Part shown: one piece after another, positions 12,931 through 24,200 of the stretch
How the letters are laid out: every line of letters starts with the position of its first letter
Numbering within the stretch: position 1 is the stretch's first letter
DNA from: Helianthus annuus
Taxonomy: Eukaryota > Streptophyta > Magnoliopsida > Asterales > Asteraceae
Direction: 5' to 3'
Assembly: GCF_002127325.2 (NCBI RefSeq)
Contig: NC_035433.2
Span: 80,170,079 to 80,234,078, forward strand
DNA: 64,000 nt
The notes under the pieces: model-generated
Told to the model about the DNA's origin: nothing
Databases searched by the model: none
What the model saw: only the letters and a program-made list of their open reading frames with translations
Made by a program: the position numbers and the translations under genes

Positions 12931-13578
12931 TGTAGGTCCCTCGGAGGATGAGGTCAAACCTTAACCTTGTTATGTGAAACACACTAGCGAGTGCGGAATC
13001 CAAGCTAGAGTGCAAACCGAGTTGAAACAAGCATAAACACAAGACACACAAAGTTCACCGATTAACACCACTTGTATTAATACGTATGAAAGGTTCCGTT
13101 ACAAGCTCAATGTTCACAAATCTGTTTTGCAAACTCTCTAAGTGTGTGTGTTCTTGACAGAATACTCTCTCTATCTCTCGAGTCTATCTTTTTGTCTGTG
13201 TGCATCTACTGAAATGAACACACTGCATGGGTATATATACCCATCACAGCAAGTCTGTCCGAAGGATCATGTTGACTGCTCGATAGATGATCTATCGAGC
13301 ATCCAGCTATCGAAGGATACACATATACCTCGAAGGATGGCACATCCTTCGAGGTCCATCTGCATCTATCGAATGTTCATCTTTCGAGCTCATCGAAGGA
13401 TCTAAATCAACCTTCGATGTCTCATCCTTCGAGACAGACAAATTACAATCATGTATCAACTGTTTGTCCAAGTCAAACCAGGAGGATGGTTGACTTGGTC
13501 AAACTTACAGGACTAACAAGGACATCGTTTTACATCATGACCGAATACAGACAAAGTACAGACACAAGTGCACCAACA
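12931..13578 (-). promoter_or_regulatory. 5' LTR of element A (promoter-bearing)
   Basis: 648 bp with TG...CA ends. The palindromic TATA sequence GGGTATATATACCC lies at 13229-13242, with the TCGAAGGAT-type motif cluster upstream of it in transcription order (13260-13435). It differs from the 3' LTR at about six positions by eye, for example around 12988, 13147, 13192 and 13339. Confidence 0.93.
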
Positions 13579-13583
13579 CCACT

Positions 13584-14658
13584 AATGTTTGTTTTTGACC
13601 AAACCTTCCATTAATGAAACTGTTCGACGAAACTCTTTGAAATCTTATCCTTTGGTTAGTTTTTTCAAGCAAAAATATTATCCTTCTGACAAAGCAGTCA
13701 CCCTTTTCAAAGAGGCCTTATCCCAATCTAACACATGACACAATTTGTCAAACCAAACATACTTTCGGCCATGCTTTTCTCCTTTTCAATAAACTATCAT
13801 CATTTCAATGGACTAAATTGTCAAACAATTGTTTTAATAATCAAACAAACACAAAAATTCATTCAGAAATAAAGATCAAACTCAGATAATTATCCAAGAA
13901 CAACATGAAGATACGATGAACACTTGAAGAACTCCGATGAGTTTTTGAAGATTCCGACAATAATTTCACCGGAATAATTTTCCGAGCACGAGTTTTGCAA
14001 AGAACTTCAATAAAAACCTTAAACTAACATGTATGCATAAGATAATAACAAGGTTTTGTATGAATTAATAAGCAAAACAACAAGGATTTCAGTGATTTAA
14101 AAGACTTTTTCCAGAAAATATATATTTTTTTTAAGTGATGAAACAGAGGAATAAAGGATGCGACGAAACAACTGGAGGGATAAGATCTTAGGGAGTTGTG
14201 ACAATTTTCAAAGATTAATCTTATCTTTCTCTGACAATGTGCACAAATTTCAAACTAGACTACTTATCTCACCAAACACGGCAACCTACCATGCTTTTGA
14301 TAACACAATTTTCAAGAAGATATAATTTTTTTTTTAAATCACCAACAACTTGCACAGTTCCTACACAAAAGATCAAAAGGTTGATAGCACGAAGAACACT
14401 TCACTTGAAGATATGAACTTTCCGGTGACTCGAAATTTTTTCGAACACGATTTTGCTTAAAACTTTCAACAAAAACCAAAAGCTAACATGTAGACATGCA
14501 AAATAATAAGGTTTTCACTAAAACTTATAGCAAAAACAACGATTTAAACTGATTTTGAAGATTTTTTTTTTTAGAAAAATAAGAACTTTTCAAGAATACA
14601 AATATGAAAATCACAAACCACTAACAATGTTTGGTTTTAAACAAGGATTAGAGCCAAA
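13584..14658 (-). other. PBS-proximal leader of element H (non-coding)
   Basis: Continuation of the H leader on the other side of element A; joining across A restores a single CCACT. It is AT-rich and has no credible ORF. A few GACGAAAC motifs occur (near 13623 and 14160). It contains two related sub-segments: the stretch around 13905-14085 (arrays of GAAGA, CCGGAATAATTTTCCGAG, AACTAACATGTATGCATAA) is echoed at 14390-14540 (CCGGTGACTCG, AGCTAACATGTAGACATGC). This suggests an old internal duplication. Confidence 0.6.
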
Positions 14659-14670
14659 GCTCTGATACCA
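14659..14670 (-). other. Primer binding site of element H (tRNA-iMet)
   Basis: TGGTATCAGAGC on the minus strand, two bases inside the LTR that starts at 14673, in the standard copia position. It confirms H orientation and the LTR inner boundary. Confidence 0.93.
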
Positions 14671-14672
14671 AT

Positions 14673-15414
14673 TGTAGGTCCCGTTTTTCCGGTGGATCGA
14701 TAACGAAAACCCATCCTTGTTTATCAAGAACACGGTAACGGGTGCGGAATCCCCGTGACGGTGCAAACTAAACAAAGTTAACAAGAACACGCGTAACCAA
14801 AAGATTCAATATCTATTGATTAGGGATGAGTACAACCTGAAACATATACAAACAATGTTTAGAGAGTTTCACTAAGTCTCACAGGTCTCTCATGCTTCAC
14901 ACAGAAACAATGAGGGGTATTTATACTAGAGACAGACACAGATATGACGAAACGCATAAAGGACACGACGAAACACTAAAGTCGACGATACACATTCTGT
15001 TTCGTCGACATACATATTAATCCTATTCTGTTTCTTCATTTGTAGTGAAGCCCAAATTGAAAGTCAAAGTCCACTTCAAGTCTTCGGCCCATATATGAAG
15101 TGAAACGGCCCAGACAAGTTAAGTTTCTGTTTACAACATATTTCACCAATTCATGCATAGGATGATGTCAAAGTCCACTTCAAGTCTTCGGCCCAAATAT
15201 GTGACATCATCATGACATCACAATGATGATGTCATGGTGATGTGTAAACGGGAATGGGTCCGCGGCTCTCCGTGCTTCGCGTGTCGAACTCTGGGGCGCA
15301 CGACGGAGGAATGTGGTGACGTAGGGCTTGAGCCGGACCTAACCGTGTCGAAACCAAGTCGAACTGAGCCGAGTCGAACCGAGCTGAGTTGCGCCCACAC
15401 AAAGTGTATCAACA
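14673..15414 (-). promoter_or_regulatory. 5' LTR of element H
   Basis: 742 bp; minus-strand ends TGTTGATACACTTTG and ...GGGACCTACA. It contains a TATA-like GTATTTATAC segment (near 14918-14929), GACGAAAC motifs (14946-15010), a TGATGTCA/TGACATCA palindrome cluster (15190-15241) and, near its 5' end, a CpG-rich stretch with repeated TCGAACCGAG-type units (15345-15392). The same order of parts is seen in the LTRs of C and G. Confidence 0.88.
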
Positions 15415-16871
15415 CCAAGTTAGTGAAAAAGTATAAAAACCTTAGATACGATAAAGGTTGGAGGGACCAAACGTGAGATTTTTCAGTGATTAGTAATGTT
15501 GTAAAGTGTTTATAAGATTATACGAAAAAACACCAAGGTTAAAACTTTGTACTGTATGATGGTTTAGGCCAAACGCCAATGTAAAAAACAATGAGAAACC
15601 GAAACTGGCTAAAACCAGATGCATAAATGCAAACATAGTTCCTTAAACGCCACACAAATATAACCAACGTAGTGAAAATGTTAATTGTAAAAGTTGAAGG
15701 GTTAAGGAAGCAAATTCTAAAAGTTGAAAAAAGATAAATTAAAAGTTTTAATTGTGAAAGTGGAGGGGTGTTGGTGGGAAATCTCCCTCGCATTTATTTT
15801 TTTATTCTTTTTGATATGATAAGATATTATATTAAATGCTATGATACCATTGGATAGATACAATGTGATATGATATACATCTTTTTTTAGTTTTTGTTAG
15901 AAAACTAAATGAAAACCAAAAATGAAAAACTATATTTTTAGTTTTTGTTAGATAACCTAACAGCTTATTCCTATATTGAATAAAAGAGTAAATTACTTAC
16001 TAAATCTCGGTGTTTTAGTGGTTTTAAGTTTAACCACTTATATACAATCAAAAAGTTTAAAGCTCTGCGTTCTTAACGGCCCATATTTTATAACGGGACG
16101 ATCACCATGAACTCGAAAAGATAAAAAAATTAATTTTCTTTTTCAATTTTTGTCACCAAGAGATTAATTAGAACTCTACCAGCTTCTTTTTTAAATATTT
16201 TTTCTTTTAGTTTATTTTCAAAAAATCTTATTTTGATGTCTTAGTGTATTTATTGATTTTATTAGATAATTGCAAGTGTTCGTTAATTATCAATTATTTG
16301 AAGTTTTTTTATTTTGGTATTAACGATCAATTGGTCTTCAATCTAAAAGACTAGGTTGGCCTTTTTTCAAGAATAAATCAACTCGAATCCAAGTCAAGCC
16401 CTTGGTCAAAAATTCGAATTGGTTTAGAATTTGGCTTAAGCTATATGTTTATCAATTTGTACCCAAATATTTTTATCACTCTATACTTCTTTCTTCATTT
16501 TCACTTGTCAAATAATTACAAGCATTCTAAAGCCGAAGCAGATGTTAAACCCTTCAATAACTATTTATACAATAAATCTATTATAGGAATCTATTACAAG
16601 ACATAAATTATAAAAAAGGTGTATCTTTATGGAAAACTTCATATCTTAATCAATCATCACAACCAACTCTCTGAATTGTCATTAAAACTAATCTTCAAAT
16701 CTTAATCAATCATCACAAGCTTCTCACCGTTCTGTGCCAAACTAAAAATTTCCGATTCTTGAAGAACACCATCCATGGGAGTCCAAAAACCAGGTCAACA
16801 AACCGCATTGTCAGGTCCACAACCACTCGTAGTTGCATATTGTTATTATTTTTGTCGAGCCACACATCGGT
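15415..16871. repeat. Repeated segment R1, non-coding part (paralogues at 31826-32892 and 60560-61908)
   Basis: AT-rich sequence with no gene. It matches 31826-32892 almost base for base to about 16498, and matches 60560-61908 across its later part. These three copies provide unoccupied-site comparisons for element H (R2) and show that this stretch and the VEL fragment following it were duplicated as a unit. Short ORFs here (e.g. 15539-15793, minus) recur in the copies only because the DNA is duplicated. Confidence 0.75.
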
Positions 16872-17434
16872 TCATGACCACACAATATCACCAAATGAGT
16901 CAACCAATTGTTCACCTAAGCTTTCAAGGCGAGTGTTCGGATGAAAGTGTTAACTGCTCTACGTACCTAAGCTTTCAAGGCGAGTGTTCGGATGAAAGTG
17001 TTAACTGCTCTACGTTCACGCTCGGTTGAACTCAGACTAAACCACGTGAACAGTTTCCGTCTAAATTCTTTCGTGATGTGCCCTTCACGCTCAAGCTTCC
17101 GGAACACCACACAATATTCATTGTTCGGATCCAAGTTACCAGGTCCTTCCCTGAGGGCCAGAACAGGTGTGATACGTACAAATGTCCTATCAGAATCATG
17201 GGCCTCCGTACTAGCTGGCCTCTTTCTTGACATCCCAGCCTGGGAGTTAACAGCTGCCACTTCCACATTGGGCCTATGTTGGGCCAAATTTTCTGCTTCA
17301 TCCCTAGGGATATCTTTTGGAGCAGCTTCGTCATCTACATCAGGAACTAGGACGATATTCGTGTCCAGCCCGTTTGACGTAGATGGTGACCCGTCAGCTT
17401 TCGAAGTGTTACTTGACCAAATGACCACGCCCAC
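16872..17434 (-). pseudogene. VEL/VIN3-like gene fragment: C-terminal VEL (VID) domain
   Basis: Minus-strand reading gives [19 protein letters not shown], then [16 protein letters not shown] and a segment ending in a VNTFIRTL-type stretch. After a frame shift it continues LESLGEQLVDSFGDIV and stops at 16874-16872. This matches the C-terminal dimerisation domain of plant VIN3-like (VEL) proteins, PHD-finger partners of PRC2 in vernalisation and flowering. A 51-bp tandem duplication (16914-16964, 16965-17015) lies in the last part. The PHD finger and FNIII domain are absent here. A serine-rich linker precedes the domain, as in the family. A second copy is at 61909-62232. No complete product is expected. 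Confidence 0.72.
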
Positions 17435-17590
17435 TCAATTGTGGACCTGATATATCATCCAAGCCTCTTCCAACTTCAACCCAAGTTAGTTGTGGCAGCT
17501 TCCCAGAGTCTCTGGCTTTAAGTATAGAGTCTGGTTCAGCATCTTTGGCACCAGATGTTCCTTCAATTTGAAGAACAGAGCCTTCTGCAT
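17435..17590 (-). other. Exon-like segment upstream of the VEL fragment, origin not identified
   Basis: The minus strand stays open through EGSVLQIEGTSGAKDAEP and KLPQLTWVEVGRGLDD, preceded by a T-rich tract and TGCAG (near 17583-17587) that resembles a 3' splice site. It may be another exon of the VEL-like gene or of the NDX-like gene next to it. I cannot assign it. It reads into the VEL linker in a different frame. Confidence 0.35.
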
Positions 17591-17713
17591 GGAGAAAAAT
17601 AAAACGTGCATAAGAATTGAAGGGTGGGATGCAATATTCCATAGAGTATGCAATAATTTCGCTGGTATTAACCCATTAAGAGAATAGATAAATTGAAAAA
17701 TAAATTTACTAAC

Positions 17714-18111
17714 CCGCGCAAGTGTTGAGTGGTGGGATGCAATATTCCATAGAGTATGCAATAATCTTAAACCACTTAACAAATATTTGAAATGCTGCTT
17801 ATCTGGCTTAAGTGATGAAACAATATCTTTCATTATGTGCTGGACAAGAGGTCTTCATAGATTTTCCACATTTATCTGAAACATCAAGATGTTTATCACA
17901 TTTACAAATAGACAGTCAGCAAATTTTATTAATAATTAAATAATTTAAATTATTAAAATTATAATTAAAAAAATCTACCAACCTCAAAAGATGATCCATT
18001 TATAGTATATTTAATGATACCATTCATGGCATCTCTTATTAGCTTGCCAAGATCCTTAGAACTTAATATATGAAGCTTTTTGACAGCAAAAATTAAATCA
18101 TTTTGCTGCAT
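17714..18111 (-). pseudogene. NDX-like (nodulin homeobox) gene fragment, two exons
   Basis: On the minus strand, exon 1 (18111 to 17983) reads AVKKLHILSSKDLGKLIRDA and ends SSFE before a GT. An AT-rich intron of about 107 bp ends in TTTCAG, and exon 2 (17875 to 17714) reads INVENL, stop, then KPDKQHFKYLLSGLRLLHTL. This resembles the N-terminal region of plant NDX proteins (AV-LH-LSS-L-KL, then FRYLL-GIRLLH-L), from memory of the family. Exon 2 has an in-frame TGA, and no homeobox is present. Part of exon 2 (TTGCATACTCTATGGAATAT) is repeated near 17637-17656. NDX proteins bind DNA at R-loops in Arabidopsis; this copy cannot be functional. Confidence 0.5.
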
Positions 18112-19823
18112 ATCAAAAGTATTCTATAAGTCCGAATATTTGAACATCAATGAGTTAGATGGACTGAAAATCAAACTCTATGACTATTTGAAAACAAATT
18201 TAACAATTACATCACTAAAACAATTAATATTTTTTTGAATAAAAATATTTTTTTTCTGTCTTAGCCTATAACCATGATCATGTATAACCTACATACTTTA
18301 AACTCACAAAACAAATCATATATCTACCTATAGTTGCTCCTAATTGGTGACTGTAAAAAGAGTGAGTGATGTAACTTATAAGGAAAAGTTTGCATTTGTG
18401 TTTTAAAAGTGATTATATGATATTAGTTTAATAATCATAATCAAACAATCAATTAATATGATGATCCATTGATGCTTAAACGTTTGGAAACTTATGAGTT
18501 AGCATACCAATAGATAATATGGTCAAATGATAAAATAAATGAGTTCCGAAACACTAATCCAAACATTCCTGTATAACTAATTGTCATGTTCCCATGGTTT
18601 TTGAATAAAACAGTGAGCCAAACCAATTGGTAACCATTTTTGATAATTGCATATCGAACCGTTACTTGCTTAGCTTTTGATTTGGTTTCATATTTGGACG
18701 TATTGAGCCTTTTTATGGTATAACATATATATTCTATATAGAAATGAGTTTGGTAGACTTGGATGATTGAATAATGATGCTTTGGTTGATTGGTTTGGCT
18801 TAAATAGACAATCAATTTCCTAAATTAATAGGTAAACCAAATATAAATTTGAAAATTAACATAAAAAATGAAAAAAAAAACCAACAGACTATTAAGGCAA
18901 ACCGAATACCCAAATGGCCAGATGAAAAATTAAAAATCTAAAAGTCAAACTTTGGAAATAAATACTTTTTTAAATAACCTCTCAATATATAACCATAAAC
19001 TTTATAAAAAACCTCTAAAATTAAGCAATTAACAGGTCAACCTTTTTATTAACCCGATCATTCCGGTATTACATGTTTCATAAATGGGCTATTCTATAAA
19101 CCCAATCGTGCCCGGCTTTACATGTTTGATAAATGGGCTATATTATGCAACCCGAAATCTTATTATTTAGTTGTTGTCCATGTGTCTCCGTGTTCACATG
19201 CCGACGGCTTATTGTTTAAACTACTAGTAACGGTTTTTAATTTCAAAAACAAAAACCTTGACATTTTTAACAGAACCATTACTAATGGTGTGGTTCCAGT
19301 TTAGTTTTATAGTTTAGGCTTTATTGGCCCTTTATTTAAAATGAATAGTATATAAAATAAAAGTGCAAAAATTGAAGTTGTCCAAATTTAATCAAGTTGT
19401 TCGTTTTTTTCTTAATACAAACATAAAATAGGTTGCCAAAAAATTAGATGTTTAGAAAAGGTTGTCCATCCAAAATAACCAGAATAAAAGGTTAATCTGA
19501 AATAGCTAAACAAAGTTTTAAAAGTTGTATAGCATTCAAAGCTTAAGAGAAAATACATACCATTATAACTAAACTTAAGATAAAATACAAATACATTATT
19601 AAATATAATATGAAATAGCAAAACCGATCTATAAAACCAAACTGATGACCAGTTTGCACTTGTGGTCTTTCATGGTTTATAACCGAACTATGAACATTCC
19701 TAGTTTTAACCCAGTAAGAAATTGTCACGCAAATTTATACCATGGTTTTTTATAAAAATAAAAATAAAAACATATCTTATTCAAAACTGTACGTCATGAC
19801 TCTCTTCTTTTATTGAAGATGAA
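18112..19823. other. AT-rich intergenic sequence, no gene seen
   Basis: About 1.7 kb without a credible ORF, RNA gene or clear repeat boundary. Small ORFs (18492-18815, 19412-19621, 19543-19728, all minus) have no recognisable motifs and the composition of random AT-rich DNA. It ends at the left TSD of element B (ATGAA, 19819-19823). It could be intron or flank of the decayed NDX-like gene. Confidence 0.5.
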
Positions 19824-20459
19824 TGTTGGTGCACTTGTGTCTGTACTTTGTCTGTATTCGGTCTCGATGTAAACGATGTCCTTGTCAGTCTTGTAAGTTG
19901 ACCAAGTCAACCGTCCTCCTGGTTTGAGTCAGTCAACAGTTAGTTAGTGGTTGTCATTTGTCTGGCTCGAAGGATGAGTGATCGAAGGATAATGTAGATC
20001 CTTCGATCACCTCGAAAGATATGCTTCGATAGATAGACCTCGAAAGACAATCTTTCGAGGTCCTTGCTGATCCTTCGAAAGCATTATATTCGAAAGATGA
20101 TCCTTCGGACCATCTATCGAATCCTTCGACCATGACAACCTGTGCTGGGTATATATACCCATGCACTGTGTTTCGGATAAGTTAGATGCACATAGACACA
20201 CACACCTGAGAGAGAGAGTTCTTGAGAGCATCTTCCGAAACACACACACTTTGAGAGTTTACAAGTTAGATTTGTAAACATTGTGCTTGTAACTGAAACC
20301 TTCATTTGCATTAATACAAGTTGTGTTAATCGGTGAACCCTTGTGTGTTGTGTGTATACTTGCTTAATCCCGGTTTGCTCGCTAGCTTGGATTCCGCACT
20401 CGCTAGTGGGTTAGTATAACAAGGTTTGAGGTTCGTCATCCGACAAAAAGGGACCTACA
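19824..20459 (+). promoter_or_regulatory. 5' LTR of element B
   Basis: 636 bp, TGTTGGTGCACTTG to GGGACCTACA. TCGAAGGAT / TCGAAAGAT motifs and their complements crowd 19968-20130, directly upstream of the palindromic TATA sequence GGGTATATATACCC (20147-20160). A CA/GA-rich stretch and ATTAATACAAGTTGTGTTAAT follow, then the U5 end. The layout matches the A and F LTRs. Confidence 0.93.
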
Positions 20460-20461
20460 AG

Positions 20462-20473
20462 TGGTATCAGAGC
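20462..20473 (+). other. Primer binding site of element B (tRNA-iMet)
   Basis: TGGTATCAGAGC two bases after the 5' LTR, complementary to the 3' end of initiator methionine tRNA. Confidence 0.95.
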
Positions 20474-21271
20474 TTGGCTCTTTACCTTGTTTAAAACCGG
20501 GTTATTCAAGTTCTTGGTGTGTGTTTGAACACTTGGTTTAACACCCGTTTTTGTTGGTTTTTCTACACTTTTAAACTGGAAAACGTGTTTTAAACTTACC
20601 GGGAGTGTTCATAAGTGGGTTGGGTAACTTAAAACTTGTTTTTGAGTGTGTTGGTAATTTCCGGCCATATTCCGGTAAATATTCCGGTGACTGGTTTGCA
20701 GATAGGGTTATCCTTTTTGGGCAATCTTTTCAAAGTTGGTGGGAAAGTTGTCAGCCTGCCATACCCTTTTGCCGAAAGTTGACTTACCAACCCATCACCT
20801 TTTCACCAACCCGTCACATCTGTGTCAGTGTGTCAGTGCACATTCGAAAGATATCCTTCGACTTCGAAAGATATCCTTCGACATCGAAAGATCATCTTTC
20901 GATCAAGGAAGGCACGATAGATCATCATCTTTCGACACATCCTTCGAAGTCCGAAACATATCTTTCGACCAAGGAATCTATTCGAAAGACAGTGTCCGAA
21001 AGATAAGGATTAAACTCGAAAGATAAGGATCTTTCAAAAGGGAATCCTTCGAGTTCTTGAATCTTTCGAAATTATTGTTCGAGATTCAACAGTAATCTTT
21101 CGAGCACTGTTGATCCTTCGAACAATAGTTGATCTTTCGATTGTGGTCAGTTTATTGTTAACTAGTTTCTGTGATTTCAGATCTTTCGACCAGGATCCTT
21201 CGGCTGTGTGATCTTTCGGGTGGCCATCATCCTTCGTGACCTTGACTTAGAATTTATTTTTCTTGTCAAAG
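20474..21271 (+). promoter_or_regulatory. Leader of element B with dense TCGAAAGAT/ATCTTTCGA array
   Basis: About 800 bp between PBS and gag with no conserved ORF. From 20843 to about 21235 at least fifteen TCGAAAGAT, ATCTTTCGA and ATCCTTCGA half-sites occur, several as back-to-back inverted pairs. The small ORFs at 20605-21006 and 20736-21026 translate this repetition and are not considered genes. Confidence 0.6.
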
Positions 21272-24200
21272 ATGAATCCGAGTTGGTGGAATCCTGCCCC
21301 ATACAGTGGAAAATATACCAGTTCTGGTGTTACTCCTTCATGGTGGGGTACACCGGCTCCTGATAGTGGAAAGTACACGTGTACAAGTCTATCACCATCA
21401 TGGGCCGAATCTCCAGTATCTACATCTTCACAAGTAAATGCTTTACCATCAAATCAATGGGCATTAGTTACGGGTCAAACTCCGAGTGTACAAAGTATCT
21501 TATTAAGCGAAAGCGAAACAGGAAGTTTGAATCGACCCCCAAAACTGATGAGTTTGAATGAATATCCAGGATGGGCTGAGAGGTTTAAAACATATGTTCT
21601 TGGTCAAAATACGGAACTGTGGATACGTTTCACCACAGATTTCGATCAAGCCATAGAGGTTGCTGCTTCAGAGACTGCGTCATTTGCTGATCTTCCCGAA
21701 GATAAAAAGAAAACGTATGATCTGGAAAAGAAAGCATACGCCATTCTCACCCAGGCTTTGAGCAAGGATATTTATCACCAGTTTGTCAGCTTCAAGACAA
21801 CTAAGAAGTTGTGGGACGGGTTGAAAACAAGAGGAGTAGGGAATGAAGCAACACGTCAGCTGCGTCATGATCTACTCAAGAAAGAATTTGACAGCTTCGC
21901 TTGCATAGATAAGGAGTCTCTGGGAGACATGACAAGTCGTTTCTATCACCTGCTTACTGAGTTGAACAATTTTGGAGTTACAACAACTCAAGCAGAGGTG
22001 GTAAAGAAGTTTGCTGATGCCTTACCTCCTCAATGGAGTAGTTTCTTGGAAATCCTTAAGTATAACGGAGCGTTGAGATCTACAAGTTTTAACGACTTCG
22101 TGCAGCTTTTGGAAAACAAGGATCAGGAGGAAACATTGAAGGCGAAGAGAGTTCCATTGCCACAGAATCCAGAAATGTATTATGGAACTTCGAGCTCTTC
22201 GTCTGCAAGAACTGGTTCACATGCTCCAATTCAAACGGCGTTTGTCACAAGCACAGATTGTTTTGGCAATCCAATACAAGTTCTTGTTAAGCCGCCTCCC
22301 ACCACAGATATATTTGGAAATCCAATCCAACCACCTCCACCTCCTCCTGCTCAACAACAACGTGCATGTTATGGAGGAACATCATCTGCTGGTCAACAAT
22401 CAAAGCCAAATACAGTACAGCTCGACACTTCAAGCTTTTCCAAAGTCAGTGTAGAAGTAGCCAAGGAACACATGGAGCTACTTAACACTATAGTGAGCGC
22501 GTACTGTGGGTTGATAGAAGGTCAGATTGGCAACATTAATCTGACACAGGAAGACTATCGGCAGATAGATAAAGAAGAGATGGACTTGATGGATATCAAG
22601 TGGGCCTTTGCAAGTGCAGTGAGAAGAGCAAAGGATTGGATGGAAAGTACGGGAAGAACCAGCTTGGAAAGTAAGAGAGACACCAAGTATGGGTTCGATA
22701 AACAAGCAGTAAGGTGCTTCAACTGTGGTGAACGGGGTCACTTCAAGAGGGAATGTGCAAAGCCAGCACAGCATGGAAACCAGAACCCCTTCAGAAACCA
22801 GGGCAACCAGCAGAACCAGAACAGAAATAATGAACGTACATTAGTGCCTGTCAACAATCAAGCCAACCGGGCACTTGTAGTTCAGATGGATGAAGGTTGC
22901 GACTGGTCAATCCAGTTTGGTGGTGATGCTCCTAATGGTACAGCTTGCTTTGCTCAAGTTGTGAAGGATGTAGTTAACACCAGTGGTGGAGAATCTTCCG
23001 CCAGTGGTGGTGAATCTTCTGAAGATGAAGACTCTTCTGGGTACAGCAGGAGTGTTGATGAAGATTCATCTGGGTCAGGCGATGAGAATGTGGGTGAGAC
23101 ATCTGGTGTCTCGGCTGATGCTGATATTGATGAACGTTTGGATGAAGCTGCAGCACTAAGTGTTGGAAGATCTATTCTAGTGGACCAAGCTGCTTGTACT
23201 TCGTCTTCTCTCCATTCAGCCTTTATGGCTAATGTCGACAGTTCTTCAAGTCAGGTATGTGTCGATGAACCCATTGCTGTAAACTGTGATAACTGTGATA
23301 GCTTGCAGGCTAAATGTGCTGAGTTAGAGGCAAGCATGTGTGAGTTGCAAGCCAAACATGATGCTTTACAAGCTAGTTTGTTTGACTTGCAAGAAAAACA
23401 TGGTTCTTTGAATGCTGACTGGTGTGCATTGCAAAGCAAACACGAGGCTTTGCAAGAAAAATATGATGTGACATTCATCCACAATCAGAAGTTGACTGTG
23501 GATCTTTCAAAATGCACAGAAGCCAATATGTTTTATGAAAACCATGAAAAAGAATTTAAGTCAATGATTGAGACTTTAAAGAAAGATAAAACTGAATTGA
23601 CTAAAATGGTTTCCAGAAAACAAACGGACATTAATTTGTATATATCTCGCCTTGAGATGATGCAAAAGGAAATGGCTTGTGTCAAAACTGAAAGTGATGC
23701 GATCCAGCTTAAGCTAGACTGTTATTTGAGCTCTAGCTATGTGTTGATCACATCATTGACGTTCAGAAAGAGAAGAAGGATGTCACATGCATAGGATACA
23801 AAAAATGTCCACCACCAGTCAGACACAATTATGATGCCATGCCTGATGAGGAGGATAGAGTGTTCTTCGAACCATCTGTTCCTCTTGATGTGAAGGAGTT
23901 TGCAGCAGGACTCGGATACCAGAAAGAAGTATCCTCAGATTCAAATGTGTCAGCAGATACATCTGTAACTGCTGAACAGAAACAGGATCCTCCAGTTGAG
24001 GTTGAGGATGCTGATTCTTCAGATGATGAATCTGATGATGCTGCTCCAGCAAAGTCTGATGCGGTAGTCAAAAATGAGGACATACCTCTTGAGAATCACA
24101 TTCTATGTGATCCCCCTGCCACACCCGCTAAGACTGTTGCAACTGAGTCCTCGTCTGAGAAGGAGTCGGAGAGTGTGACCTTGCTGTACACTTTGGTTGG

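Larger units (their letters stand above)
2473..13578 (-). mobile_element. Element A: full-length autonomous-type Sirevirus-like Ty1/copia retrotransposon (11.1 kb), inactivated
   Basis: Two 648-bp LTRs with TG...CA ends bound the element, and the 5-bp duplication CCACT flanks it exactly (2468-2472 and 13579-13583). Minus-strand order is 5' LTR, PBS, leader, gag, PR-IN-RT-RNaseH, a 1.8-kb non-coding 3' domain, PPT and 3' LTR. The PR-IN-RT-RH order identifies copia. The very large gag, PPT cluster and long 3' domain fit the Sirevirus genus. It landed in the leader of element H. About six differences between the LTRs (counted by eye) point to a fairly recent insertion, yet gag and pol contain several stops, a frameshift and an RT active-site change. 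Confidence 0.95.
1..15414 (-). mobile_element. Element H: partial Sirevirus-like Ty1/copia retrotransposon (5' portion), host of nested insertions
   Basis: Read on the minus strand, this runs from a 5' LTR (14673-15414) through a tRNA-iMet PBS (14659-14670) and a long leader into a broken gag that leaves the window at position 1. Element A (2473-13578) and a MITE (1642-1981) sit in the leader, so the H sequence is discontinuous. The right boundary is well fixed: the LTR ends ...TATCAACA and is followed by CCAAGTTAGTG, while the paralogous unoccupied site near 31829 reads ATATAACCAAGTTAGTG. The expected TSD is therefore CCAAG, but its left copy lies outside the window. Its LTR resembles solo LTR D. 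Confidence 0.85.

Noticed and set aside
15234..15476. ORFs in the CpG-rich LTR parts (also 35041-35391, 43376-43615, 47879-48153, 59209-59561)
   Set aside because: They are translations of the LTR starts, shared by all LTRs of this type in either orientation, and not genes.
20147..20160. GGGTATATATACCC as a protein-binding operator
   Set aside because: Its place in the LTR fits a TATA box; the palindrome is reported only as part of the promoter.
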